Source: Gammaproteobacteria bacterium
Lineage (GTDB): Bacteria > Pseudomonadota > Gammaproteobacteria > Acidiferrobacterales > Sulfurifustaceae
Direction of reading: 5' to 3'
Length of the DNA stretch: 64,000 bases
Assembly: GCA_016199745.1 (NCBI GenBank)
Contig: JACQFZ010000071.1
Coordinates: 124,001 to 188,000, forward strand
Shown: piece after piece, positions 36,741 through 44,542 of the stretch
How the letters are laid out: the number at the start of each line of letters is the position of its first letter
How positions within the stretch are numbered: position 1 is the first letter of the stretch
The notes under the pieces: generated by a model
What the model was told of the DNA's origin: nothing
Databases searched by the model: none
The model's input: the letters and a program-made list of their open reading frames with translations, nothing else
Program-made: the position numbers and the translations under genes

Positions 36741-37255
36741 CCGCGGCAAGTTTCGTATACCACCTGCACGCCCACCCGCAGGTATTCGATGAGCTCGGCA
36801 ATTTCTCGCGCTTGCGCCTCGCTTGGGGCTTCGTCTGCCTGTACTTCGCCGATCGCGACCGCATCGCGCATGAACTCACCGGCCTCGTCCGGTAACTCGG
36901 TCGGCTCGCGGACACCGGCGGCGGTCAGGCCAAGCACAAAACCCCGCGCCCAGTCGCCGATTGCTTCGACCTGAGCAGTGCCCGCTTCTTCCGGCAACAA
37001 CGGCTCGAATTCGAAATCGGTTTCGCCCAGTCGCCGCTGCGTGTCCTCTTGCAGTACCACCAATAGCGTCAACAAATACTCGACTTCGCGTGTGGGCGCA
37101 TCGCTGCTGGTCCCGAAAAATAAATGATTGAGCGGCGGTGTCTGCGGCGCGCAACAGGCGCCGGCAATGATGCCGTGCGCTTCGGCCGCACTCATGGCGA
37201 CCTCGGCGGTGGCGAGGACATCGGTCAGCGTGTCATAGTCGGGAGCGATTTCCAT
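36737..37255 (-). CDS. ygfB: YgfB/UPF0149 family protein
   Basis: A 172-residue acidic protein with the UPF0149 signature: AEAHGIIAGACCAPQ at the N-terminus and AIGDWARGFVLGLTAAG in the middle. In Pseudomonas aeruginosa YgfB affects expression of beta-lactamase and the ampDh3 amidase, which ties it to peptidoglycan stress; that role is not testable here. It normally leads the pepP-ubiH operon and diverges from zapA. Here divergence from zapA is kept but pepP is separated. Confidence 0.9.
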   Translation of the reverse strand: MEIAPDYDTLTDVLATAEVAMSAAEAHGIIAGACCAPQTPPLNHLFFGTSSDAPTREVEYLLTLLVVLQEDTQRRLGETDFEFEPLLPEEAGTAQVEAIGDWARGFVLGLTAAGVREPTELPDEAGEFMRDAVAIGEVQADEAPSEAQAREIAELIEYLRVGVQVVYETCRG

Positions 37256-37321
37256 AAGCGTTCTCTGCGGAAATAAGCAGTTTACCGTGCCGCTGCGCCA
37301 CCGCCCACGGTTAACCTCAGG

Positions 37322-37350
37322 TTGACCTTACATAGTGTCGAACATATATT
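37322..37350 (+). promoter_or_regulatory. Sigma-70 promoter of the coiled-coil protein-zapA-6S unit
   Basis: TTGACC (37322-37327), a 17-base spacer, and TATATT (37345-37350) form a near-consensus promoter with start near 37357. Its position excludes translation starts before about 37357 for the downstream gene. Confidence 0.8.
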
Positions 37351-37375
37351 GATAAAAACCTCCGTGATACGTGCC

Positions 37376-37582
37376 GTGGACAACGACGATCTCAAGCAGC
37401 TCGAAAACCGCATCGACCAACTGATCGAGGCGTGCCAACAGCTGAAGAATGAGAATACCGTGTTGCGCTCAGAGCAAGACAACATGCATGCCGAGCACGC
37501 GCGCCTGATGGAAAAAACGCGCATCGCCCGCGAACGTATCGAATCGATGATCAATCGCCTCAAAGCCCTGGAACGCGCGTGA
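37376..37582 (+). CDS. TIGR02449-type small coiled-coil protein upstream of ZapA
   Basis: About 68 residues from GTG 37376 (VDNDDLKQLENRIDQLIEAC), entirely coiled coil through ENTVLRSEQDNMHAEHARLM. The start is chosen because the promoter ends at 37350 and the family begins just before this DLKQLE-type motif; GTG 37364 is possible. Small coiled-coil proteins of this family sit directly before zapA in many gammaproteobacteria and recall ZapB, suggesting a cell-division link. The stop overlaps the zapA ATG by one base. Confidence 0.75.
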   Translation: MDNDDLKQLENRIDQLIEACQQLKNENTVLRSEQDNMHAEHARLMEKTRIARERIESMINRLKALERA

Positions 37583-37893
37583 TGAAAGAAACCGCAGAGG
37601 GCGTCTCGGTAAATATTCTCGGCAAAGAATTTATCGTCGCTTGTCCGCCCGAAGAGCGTGAATCGTTGTTAGCAGCGGCCGCTTATCTCGATCGCAAACT
37701 GCGCGAGATTCAAACGAATGGCAAAGTACTCGGCACCGAGCGCGCCGCCATCATCGCTGCACTCAACATTAGCCACGAACTTCTTGAGCAACGTCGACAC
37801 GGTGACATTTCTGAAAGCGTCACGCAGCGACTTCGCTTCTTGCAAAGTAAGATTGATGCAGCGTTGCATTGGGATGCAGCGCTGCATCAATAG
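37582..37893 (+). CDS. zapA: Cell-division protein ZapA
   Basis: About 103 residues. ZapA binds FtsZ and bundles protofilaments at the division ring. The N-terminal VSVNILGKEFIVACPPEERESL and LDRKLREIQTNGK are family-typical, followed by a C-terminal coiled coil. It is followed by 6S RNA and ygfA, the conserved zapA-ssrS-ygfA order. The extreme C-terminus is an in-frame 18-base tandem duplication encoding DAALHW-DAALHQ, discussed as a finding. Confidence 0.94.
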   Translation: MKETAEGVSVNILGKEFIVACPPEERESLLAAAAYLDRKLREIQTNGKVLGTERAAIIAALNISHELLEQRRHGDISESVTQRLRFLQSKIDAALHWDAALHQ

Positions 37894-37902
37894 GTATATA
37901 GT
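37855..37902 (+). promoter_or_regulatory. 6S RNA promoter region: tandem palindromes and -10 box
   Basis: A perfect 16-base palindrome GATGCAGCGCTGCATC (37873-37888) is preceded 18 bases upstream by an imperfect copy (37855-37870). A -10 box TATAGT (37897-37902) follows, with no good TTGACA; the palindrome covers the -35 zone. Transcription should begin near 37909-37911. This looks like an operator, though it also encodes the ZapA C-terminus. Confidence 0.5.
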
Positions 37903-37910
37903 TAATGCGC

Positions 37911-38095
37911 GCCCCCTGCGGTGTTTGTGTTGTTCCGGCATCCCTTCGAACCTAGCGTAAAGCTACGGGAGCCGAATAGTGGATGTTGTTGTGCAAGTCC
38001 GCCCTGGTAGCGGAAAGCCTGAAACATCCCTTAGGCTCCCACTTGAACCTCCCGGTTCAAGGTACTTGGGACAATACGGCACCTGCGGAGGGCGT
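37911..38095 (+). ncRNA. ssrS: 6S RNA
   Basis: About 185 nt between zapA and ygfA, the standard position. The ends pair as the closing stem (GCCCCCTGCGGTG with CACCTGCGGAGGGC). The internal helical segments GGGAGCC/GGCTCCC (about 37968-37974 and 38033-38039) and GAACC/GGTTC are present, as in other gammaproteobacterial 6S RNAs. 6S RNA mimics an open promoter, sequesters sigma-70 RNA polymerase in stationary phase, and serves as template for product RNAs. Exact ends are estimated from pairing. Confidence 0.88.
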
Positions 38096-38218
38096 CTTAC
38101 TTTCACGCTCAATAAATAATTCTGAAAATTTCCGCCATGGAATTTTTTCTGCCGGCGATATTTCTAACCATACGATCGCCGTTCGTGCCAACAATAACTC
38201 CATGAGTGCTTCGCTTCC

Positions 38219-38806
38219 TTGAAAGCTGAACTACGTCGCAACATGCGCGCGCAGCGGCGCGCGCTTTCACCGGCCGAACAAAAGTCGGCCGCACGCCACT
38301 TAGCCGGGCATGTAGCGGCGGCGCGTTGGTTTCGCGTCAGCCGGCGTGTCGCCTGTTATCTGCCGAACGATGGCGAGATCGATCCGAGCGTCGTGATCGA
38401 ACGCATCTGGCAGATGCGCAAGCAGGCGTTCCTACCCGTGCTTGGGCGCGGTGCCCGCCATCAGCTTTGGTTCGCCGAGCTCAAACCCAACATGAAAATG
38501 ACGACCAATGTCTTCGGCATCCTCGAACCGAAGGTAATACCACACCACCTGATACGCGCGCCGGAACTGGATTTGGTGCTGATCCCATTGGTCGCGTTCG
38601 ACGATCATTGCAATCGACTTGGCATGGGCAAAGGATTTTACGATCACACGCTCGAATTTCTACGGAATCGGCACTACTACCGCAAACCTCATCTGATCGG
38701 CCTAGCGCACGATTTTCAGCGGCTGCCGCGTCTAGCGTGCGATCCATGGGACGTTCCGCTCAACGGTATCGTCACCGACCGCGCCATCTACACGGCACCG
38801 CTCTAA
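38219..38806 (+). CDS. ygfA: 5-formyltetrahydrofolate cyclo-ligase
   Basis: A 195-residue enzyme that converts 5-formyl-THF to 5,10-methenyl-THF using ATP. Marks are KAELRRNMRAQRRALS at the N-terminus, CYLPNDGEIDP, and the conserved nucleotide/folate loop GMGKGFYDHTL. The best start is TTG 38219, which overlaps the stop of a six-codon ORF (38202-38222) and suggests possible translational coupling. It follows 6S RNA, as in Escherichia coli, where processing of the joint transcript yields both. Confidence 0.92.
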   Translation: MKAELRRNMRAQRRALSPAEQKSAARHLAGHVAAARWFRVSRRVACYLPNDGEIDPSVVIERIWQMRKQAFLPVLGRGARHQLWFAELKPNMKMTTNVFGILEPKVIPHHLIRAPELDLVLIPLVAFDDHCNRLGMGKGFYDHTLEFLRNRHYYRKPHLIGLAHDFQRLPRLACDPWDVPLNGIVTDRAIYTAPL

Positions 38807-38819
38807 TCGGCGGCGCTGC

Positions 38820-39602
38820 ATGAACCTGCTTTTTATCGGCGACGTCATGGGCGCACCCGGTTACCGCGCACTCGCCGCGCATTTACCGAGTCTGCGCCAA
38901 CAACTCACGCTCGACCTTATTGTCGCCAACGGTGAAAACATCGCCGGCGGCAACGGCATCACCGGCGACACCGCGCGCGACTTGTTCGCGCTCGGTATCG
39001 ACGTCATTACCAACGGCAATCATGCGTGGGACAAGAAAGAAGCGCTCGACTACATCGTGCGCGAGCCGCGCCTGCTGCGTCCGCACAATTTTCCGCCGAC
39101 CACACCCGGCAGCGGTTGGTATGTCACCGACACGCGTGCCGGTCGCGTCGGCGTGCTGAATGTAATGGGCACATTATTCATGCAGCCGACGCTTGCATGC
39201 CCGTTCCATGCCGTCGATGAAGCGTTGGCGCGTAAGCCGGATGACGTCAAAATCGTGTTAGTCGACATTCACGCCGAAACCACCAGCGAAAAAACAGCGA
39301 TGGGCTGGTATCTCGACGGCCGCGTCAGCGCCGTCGTCGGCACGCATACGCACATACCGACGGCCGACGAGCGCGTCTTGCCGCGCGGCACCGCCTATAT
39401 CACCGACGTCGGCATGGCCGGCTGTTATGACTCGGTCATCGGTCTCGACATCGCTAAGGCGCTCAAACGATTGATGTACAAATTGCCGGAACGCTTCGAC
39501 TTGGCCGAAGGCAAGGGTCGGCTCTGCGGTGTGGTTATCGATATCGACGAGCCTACTGGCAAGAGCCGGTCGATTCGTCGGTTAGCGCTGGACGAACCTT
39601 AG
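38820..39602 (+). CDS. YmdB-family metallophosphoesterase (TIGR00282)
   Basis: A 260-residue calcineurin-like phosphodiesterase. Dinuclear metal motifs are FIGDVMG, VANGENIAGGNGIT, ITNGNHAWDKKE, DIHAETTSEKTAMGWYLDG and GTHTHIPTADERVLP. Members such as Bacillus YmdB hydrolyse 2',3'-cyclic nucleotides, and the cellular role in Gram-negatives is unclear. It starts 13 bases after ygfA, probably in the same transcript. Confidence 0.9.
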   Translation: MNLLFIGDVMGAPGYRALAAHLPSLRQQLTLDLIVANGENIAGGNGITGDTARDLFALGIDVITNGNHAWDKKEALDYIVREPRLLRPHNFPPTTPGSGWYVTDTRAGRVGVLNVMGTLFMQPTLACPFHAVDEALARKPDDVKIVLVDIHAETTSEKTAMGWYLDGRVSAVVGTHTHIPTADERVLPRGTAYITDVGMAGCYDSVIGLDIAKALKRLMYKLPERFDLAEGKGRLCGVVIDIDEPTGKSRSIRRLALDEP

Positions 39603-39633
39603 GCGTGGTGTCCTAAAAAAACCCACCGAACTA

Positions 39634-39845
39634 TATCTCCCTCCCCCTCAGGGGGAGGGCTGGGGTGGGGGTGGGTTTACCGAGGCTTGATGACACTGAC
39701 GAACCTTAGCGACACCCACCCCCACCTCTTGTTTCCACCCGGGGTGCACGAAAACCATGTGCACCCGTTCGGCGGCGCAGATGCACGTCAAGTGCATCTG
39801 CGAAAACCCCGCCTCACCCCCCTGAGGGGGAGGAGGAGTTGGTGC
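39634..39845. repeat. Composite intergenic repeat with nested inverted repeats
   Basis: The 266-bp gap between the phosphoesterase and EVE genes is filled by repeats. Outer arms CCTCCCCCTCAGGGGGAGG (left) and CACCCCCCTGAGGGGGAGG (right) are mutually complementary and each self-complementary. Inside are ACCCACCCCCACC/GTGGGGGTGGGT, a GGGTGCAC/GTGCACCC hairpin, and a perfect CGCAGATGCAC/GTGCATCTGCG hairpin (about 39776-39802). The right end GAGTTGGTGCGCTAACGCGA resembles GAGTTAGTACGCTGATGCGA after the copy at 4852. It looks like a nonautonomous mobile or REP-type element; no transposase is present. Confidence 0.75.
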
Positions 39846-39868
39846 GCTAACGCGAGCTTTATGAATAT

Positions 39869-40330
39869 ATGCAATATTGGCTAATGAAATCCGAGCCCGA
39901 CGTCTTCTCGATCGACGATCTCAAAACTCGCCCCAAAAAAACCGAGCATTGGGACGGCGTGCGTAACTTCCAGGCGCGCAACTTCATGCGCGATATGAAG
40001 CAAGGCGACCTGGCGTTCTTCTATCATTCCAGCTGTCCGGAACCGGGTGTTGCCGGCATCATCGAAATTGCCGAAGCCGCCTATCCCGATTTCACCGCCT
40101 GGGATCCGAAAAGCGCTTATTGCGATCCGAAAAGCCGGCCGGATAAACCGCTCTGGTATATGGTCGACGTACGCTACCAGCGCAGGCTAAAACAACTCGT
40201 ACCGCTCGCGGAGTTGCGGCAGAATCCCGCCCTGAAAAACATGCGACTGCTCGCGCGCGGTAATCGGTTGTCGATCTTGCCGGTGACCGCCGCCGAGTGG
40301 AAAGCAATTCTCAAAATGGAAAATGGATAA
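39869..40330 (+). CDS. EVE-domain protein
   Basis: A 153-residue single-domain protein of the EVE (PUA-like) family: YWLMKSEPDVFSIDDL, WDGVRNFQARNFMRDMKQGD, AFFYHSSCPEPGVAGI and WYMVDV are hallmark segments. EVE proteins bind modified bases in DNA or RNA, and solitary EVE proteins of this type are widespread in Proteobacteria. Its neighbours are housekeeping genes, so a defence role is not indicated. The ATG lies just beyond the composite repeat. Confidence 0.93.
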   Translation: MQYWLMKSEPDVFSIDDLKTRPKKTEHWDGVRNFQARNFMRDMKQGDLAFFYHSSCPEPGVAGIIEIAEAAYPDFTAWDPKSAYCDPKSRPDKPLWYMVDVRYQRRLKQLVPLAELRQNPALKNMRLLARGNRLSILPVTAAEWKAILKMENG

Positions 40331-40375
40331 CTACGAGCCGACGGCTCAATCATGTAAGTAAGGAGAAATAACGAC

Positions 40376-40954
40376 ATGCGGAAGCTTTTCGCCCTACCCC
40401 TGTTCGTCACCCTCTTGATCGCGCCATTGATCAGCATTGCCGCCGATGTGTCGCCGAAAGTACGCATAACAACCAGCGCCGGCGTCATCGAGATCGAACT
40501 CGACGCGAAAAAGGCACCGGTCAGCACAGCGAATTTCCTCAGGTACGTCGACAAGGGTTTTTACAACGGCACGATATTTCATCGGATCATTCCCGGTTTC
40601 ATGGTCCAGGGTGGCGGCTTCTTGCCTGGGCTGAAACAGAAACCGACCGACTCGCCGATCAAAAATGAGGCCGACAACGGTCTCAAAAATCTCGCTGGCA
40701 CTATCGCCATGGCCCGCACGATGGACCCTGACTCCGCCAGTGCACAATTTTTTATTAATACGATCGATAACAACTTCCTCGACCATCGCGCCAAAAACCC
40801 TCAAGGCTGGGGCTATGCAGTGTTCGGCAAAGTAACGAAGGGAATGGACGTGGTAAAGAAGATCGAGTCGGCACCGGCCGGAACGACCGGGCCGTTTGAA
40901 AATGTCCCGCGTGAGGACATTGTCATCAAAAAAGCCGAACGGATGAAAGGCTAA
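40376..40954 (+). CDS. Periplasmic cyclophilin-type peptidyl-prolyl isomerase
   Basis: A 192-residue protein with a signal peptide ([16 protein letters not shown], cleavage before ADVS) and a complete cyclophilin domain: [19 protein letters not shown], where the Arg is catalytic, [18 protein letters not shown], and [19 protein letters not shown]. It is PpiA-like and assists folding of exported proteins. AAGGAGAAAT precedes the ATG. The gene ends just before a bidirectional hairpin shared with ilvA. Confidence 0.93.
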   Translation: MRKLFALPLFVTLLIAPLISIAADVSPKVRITTSAGVIEIELDAKKAPVSTANFLRYVDKGFYNGTIFHRIIPGFMVQGGGFLPGLKQKPTDSPIKNEADNGLKNLAGTIAMARTMDPDSASAQFFINTIDNNFLDHRAKNPQGWGYAVFGKVTKGMDVVKKIESAPAGTTGPFENVPREDIVIKKAERMKG

Positions 40955-40961
40955 CCCATCA

Positions 40962-40991
40962 CCGTCCTCTTTCCTGCAAGAAAGAGGACGG
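40962..40991. terminator. Bidirectional hairpin between cyclophilin gene and ilvA
   Basis: CCGTCCTCTTTC (40962-40973) and GAAAGAGGACGG (40980-40991) are perfectly complementary with a six-base loop. It occupies the 43-base gap between convergent 3' ends. There is no long T-tract, so it may terminate inefficiently or protect 3' ends. Confidence 0.75.
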
Positions 40992-40997
40992 CGCCGC

Positions 40998-42506
40998 TTA
41001 GCTCAGAAACAACTTGTATGCCGGATTGCCGGTCTCCTCGGCGTACTCGTAGCCCAAGTTGTCGAGAAATCCCTGGAACTTCTTCTTGTCGGCCGGCGGC
41101 ACTTGCATACCGATCAATACGCGACCGAAGTCGGCGCCATGATTACGGTAATGGAACAAGCTGATGTTCCAGGCGCCGCCCATCTTGTTCAGGAAATTCA
41201 TCAATGCGCCCGGGCGCTCCGGGAATTCGAAGCGATACAGAATTTCGTGCACCGCATTGGGCGCGCGACCGCCGACCAGGTGGCGGATGTGGAGCTTCGC
41301 CATTTCGTTGTCGGTCATGTCGAGCGTCGGATAGCTCTTAGCGCGCAATATCTTTATCAGCGGCGTTACTTCACCGGCATGCACCTGGATACCGACGAAG
41401 ATGTGCGCATTTTTTGGATCGGCATAGCGGTAGTTGAACTCGGTGATGTTGTGATCGCCGATGATGGCGCAAAACTGACGGAACGCGCCCGGGCGCTCGG
41501 GGATCGTCACCGCTAGGATCGCCTCGCGGCGTTCGCCGATTTCGGCGCGCTCGGCAACGTGCCGCAAACGGTCGAAGTTGACATTGGCGCCGGAAGCGAT
41601 GGCGATCATGTGCTTGTCTTTCAACTTTTCGCGTTCGACATAACGCTTCAAGCCGGCAAAGCCAAGAGCGCCGGCCGGTTCCAATATCGAGCGGCGGTCT
41701 TCGAAAATATCTTTGATCGCGGCGCAGATTTCGTCGTTCGATACGACGATCATCTCGTCGACGAACTTCTTGCAAAGCTTGAACGTCTCCTCGCCGACCT
41801 TCCGTACGGCAACACCGTCGGCGAAGATGCCGACATGATCGAGCAGTACGCGTTTGCCGGCTTTGAGCGAGCGATCCATGGCGTCGGCATCTTCCGGCTC
41901 GACGCCGATGATTTTTACTTCCGGACGCAGTTGCTTGATGTAAGCAGCGATACCGGAAATCAATCCGCCGCCGCCGACCGGCACGAACACGGCGTGCAAT
42001 TCCTTGGAGTGCTGCTTCAGGATCTCGAAACCGATAGTGCCCTGACCGGCGATGACCTCGGGATCGTCGTACGGGTGAATGTAAGTCAGCTTTTTCGATG
42101 CGCGCAACTTCTGGGCATGCTCGCTGGCGGCGTCGTAATTATCGCCGTGCAACACTACCTCGCCGCCTAAGTTGCGGACGGCATCGACCTTAATTTGCGG
42201 TGTCGTGCGCGGCATGACGATAATCGCCTTGGCGCCGAGCTTCTTCGCGCCCAACGCAACACCTTGCGCGTGGTTGCCGGCGGAAGCGCAAATCACGCCG
42301 CGCTTGAGCTCGGCCGGCGTCAGACCGGCCATTTTGTTGTAAGCGCCGCGGCATTTGAATGAAAACACCGGTTGTTCGTCCTCGCGCTTGATCCACACGT
42401 GGTTTTGCAAACGGCGCGATAATATCGGCGCGTAGTCGAGCGGCGTTTCATTGGCGACTTCGTAAACGCGCGCCGTCAAAATTTTCTTTATGTATTGCTG
42501 GGACAC
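40998..42506 (-). CDS. ilvA: Threonine ammonia-lyase, biosynthetic
   Basis: A 502-residue PLP enzyme that converts threonine to 2-oxobutanoate, the committed step to isoleucine. The PLP lysine lies in FSFKCRGAYNKMAGL, the phosphate-binding loop is VGGGGLISGIAAY, and two ACT-like regulatory domains follow residue 330 (ILAVTIPERPGAFRQFC and YRFEFPERPGALMNFLNKMG). The paired regulatory domains indicate the isoleucine-inhibited anabolic form. It diverges from rpiA, a pairing seen in many gammaproteobacteria. Confidence 0.96.
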   Translation of the reverse strand: MSQQYIKKILTARVYEVANETPLDYAPILSRRLQNHVWIKREDEQPVFSFKCRGAYNKMAGLTPAELKRGVICASAGNHAQGVALGAKKLGAKAIIVMPRTTPQIKVDAVRNLGGEVVLHGDNYDAASEHAQKLRASKKLTYIHPYDDPEVIAGQGTIGFEILKQHSKELHAVFVPVGGGGLISGIAAYIKQLRPEVKIIGVEPEDADAMDRSLKAGKRVLLDHVGIFADGVAVRKVGEETFKLCKKFVDEMIVVSNDEICAAIKDIFEDRRSILEPAGALGFAGLKRYVEREKLKDKHMIAIASGANVNFDRLRHVAERAEIGERREAILAVTIPERPGAFRQFCAIIGDHNITEFNYRYADPKNAHIFVGIQVHAGEVTPLIKILRAKSYPTLDMTDNEMAKLHIRHLVGGRAPNAVHEILYRFEFPERPGALMNFLNKMGGAWNISLFHYRNHGADFGRVLIGMQVPPADKKKFQGFLDNLGYEYAEETGNPAYKLFLS

Positions 42507-42619
42507 AGGGACCGCCGTTGGAAATCCGTAATTAAGGTCGGGCTTAATCTATCAGAAGTTCATTCTTTATAAATACACAGCAGCTCGCTATTCTCGCGAC
42601 CGGTACTCGGAGAGCAATC

Positions 42620-43276
42620 ATGAGCGCAGACGACAAAAAGAAAGCAGCCGCAACGGCCGCGTTGGACTATCTCGAAGATGGCATGGTCATCGGTGTCGGC
42701 ACCGGTTCTACGGCCAACCACTTCATCGACCAACTGGCAAAATCGAAGGTCAAACTCGCCGGCGCCGTGGCGAGCTCCAACGCCACCGCTACCCGCCTGA
42801 AAAAGGCCGGTATTGCCGTGCTCGACCTGAACAACACCGGTGATTTGCCGCTGTACATCGATGGCGCCGATGAAGCGAACGAACACCTGTATCTGATCAA
42901 GGGTGGCGGTGGCGCGCTGACCCGCGAGAAGATCGTGGCAGCGGCCAGCAAGAAATTCATTTGTATCGCCGATGATTCCAAGATGGTCGCGGTACTCGGT
43001 AACTTCCCATTGCCGATCGAGGTGATTCCGATGGCGCGCTCTTATGTAGCACGGCAATTGGTTAAGCTCGGTGGCGAACCGGTATTGCGGCCGGACTTCA
43101 CCACCGACAACGGCAACCTCATCATCGACGTCCACAACTTGAAGATCATCAATCCGGTCGAGTTGGAGAGCGAGATCGATCACATCGCCGGCGTCGTCAG
43201 CAACGGCCTATTCGCGCGCCGTGCCGCTGACGTGCTGCTGTTGGGCAACAACACCGGTGTCCGCAAATTCGACTAA
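42620..43276 (+). CDS. rpiA: Ribose-5-phosphate isomerase A
   Basis: A 218-residue enzyme interconverting ribose-5-phosphate and ribulose-5-phosphate in the pentose phosphate pathway. Conserved segments are [40 protein letters not shown] (phosphate and catalytic residues) and [16 protein letters not shown] precedes the ATG. It diverges from ilvA, and its stop overlaps the convergent DUF523 gene by four bases. Confidence 0.97.
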   Translation: MSADDKKKAAATAALDYLEDGMVIGVGTGSTANHFIDQLAKSKVKLAGAVASSNATATRLKKAGIAVLDLNNTGDLPLYIDGADEANEHLYLIKGGGGALTREKIVAAASKKFICIADDSKMVAVLGNFPLPIEVIPMARSYVARQLVKLGGEPVLRPDFTTDNGNLIIDVHNLKIINPVELESEIDHIAGVVSNGLFARRAADVLLLGNNTGVRKFD

Positions 43277-44226
43277 CGCCGACGGAATCGCAATGCCAGC
43301 TCGCGCGCGTCGGGGTACAGATACACCTGGCTGGCGATCCATGGGTCGGGATAACGCCGTAGTCGTTTTACCGTCGTTAACCAAGACAACTCACCGGCGC
43401 GATAGCGCACGATCGATCGACGGACTTCATTGCGTTCGCGCAGGTTGAGCCGCGGCTCGAGCCGCGTCAGTACGTACTGCAAGGCGCGCGCGTGACCGGC
43501 GATGGTCACCGGCCGTGCCAACGCCTGCATGAATCTGCGCCCATACGCTGTTGCCGTACTTTTTTTACTGTCAGACAACAAGCGACCGAGTGCCGCATCA
43601 TGCGATGCACCATGCGCGACAAGAGTAAGAATATGGGCGTTATGAAAATTCATGAGGCGAGCGCGTGTAATGCTGCCCGCGTGAAGCGTACGCCAACGCG
43701 CGTAAGCAAAAACGCGTTCCCAAAAATTATCGCGTAGCAACGGATCGGCGAGCCGGCCGTCCTCTTCTACCGGCAATAACGGTCGCGCTGTCATCAACGC
43801 CGAGGCAAAAATGCCACGGCCGGCACGCACCATACTGCGCGCACGTTGCACCTTCACCCGTTCCATACCACAACTCGGTGACCGGCTTTTCAAGAGATAG
43901 CCGCTAATGTCGTCCAATCGATGTGCGGTCTGGCGACCGTAAGCCGCAAGCGACTGCGTCACATCAAGTGACGGGTCGACAACACCGACCGCACGCGGCG
44001 CCGCCGGATCGCCGACCAACTGGATCGGCGGCCGTGGCACACCGAGGCCAATGGCCATTTCCGGGCAGATCGGCACCAGCTCGACCAGACGTGCCAGCGT
44101 ACGGGTAATATACGCGTCGCGCTTGTGGCCACCGTCGTAGCGCACCGGTTCACCCAACAAGCAACTGCTGACACCGATGCGGATCGGCGTGTCATCTGGC
44201 GGCAATACGGCGGTTGCGCGGCTCAT
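43273..44226 (-). CDS. DUF523 and DUF1722 (YbgA-type) domain protein
   Basis: A 317-residue protein. The N-terminal DUF523 domain has [29 protein letters not shown]-like [16 protein letters not shown] and [12 protein letters not shown]; its conserved cysteines suggest metal or sulfur chemistry. The C-terminal DUF1722 domain begins near [13 protein letters not shown]. The fusion is known in many bacteria, and YbgA-type domains are associated with photolyase loci in some. The start is ATG 44226; an open extension to 44490 overlaps the opposite-strand zinc-ribbon gene and is rejected. Function is unknown. Confidence 0.85.
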   Translation of the reverse strand: MSRATAVLPPDDTPIRIGVSSCLLGEPVRYDGGHKRDAYITRTLARLVELVPICPEMAIGLGVPRPPIQLVGDPAAPRAVGVVDPSLDVTQSLAAYGRQTAHRLDDISGYLLKSRSPSCGMERVKVQRARSMVRAGRGIFASALMTARPLLPVEEDGRLADPLLRDNFWERVFAYARWRTLHAGSITRARLMNFHNAHILTLVAHGASHDAALGRLLSDSKKSTATAYGRRFMQALARPVTIAGHARALQYVLTRLEPRLNLRERNEVRRSIVRYRAGELSWLTTVKRLRRYPDPWIASQVYLYPDARELALRFRRR

Positions 44227-44295
44227 GCGGGCGCATTGTACCAGTGGGTGAGATGAGGCAAGATCGCCACCGGTTGGACCACATTCGCAAACGCC

Positions 44296-44484
44296 ATGAT
44301 TGTTCTGCGCACCGTGCAATGCCCGTACTGCGGCGAATCGTTCGAAACCAACGTCGACCCCAGCGGCGGTAATCAGGAATATATCGAAGACTGCTACGTC
44401 TGTTGCCGACCGATCGTGTTTCAGGTCGAGGCCGACGACGATGGCGCCGTGCTCGCGGTGGAGACGCGCCGCGACGAAGATTGA
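44296..44484 (+). CDS. CPXCG-motif zinc-ribbon protein
   Basis: A 62-residue protein with CPYCG at residues 9-13 and CYVCCRP near residue 33, together a four-cysteine zinc ribbon. The tail is acidic (VEADDDGAVLAVETRRDED). Such CPXCG cysteine-rich proteins are small, conserved and uncharacterised. It lies between the divergent DUF523 gene and a metallo-beta-lactamase gene. Confidence 0.85.
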   Translation: MIVLRTVQCPYCGESFETNVDPSGGNQEYIEDCYVCCRPIVFQVEADDDGAVLAVETRRDED

Positions 44485-44542
44485 CGACACGATAATCGAT
44501 CACTCCCTCTGCGACGACCCTATCAGCGGATAAAACCTAACA

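Noticed and set aside
37983-38222. 79-codon open frame between zapA and ygfA
   Set aside because: It lies within 6S RNA and has no protein-like conservation signal.
39869-40330. EVE protein as part of a defence island
   Set aside because: Neighbours are housekeeping genes and solitary EVE proteins are common in Proteobacteria.
44227-44490. In-frame open extension of the DUF523 gene
   Set aside because: It runs antisense to the zinc-ribbon gene and the DUF523 N-terminal motif begins just after ATG 44226.
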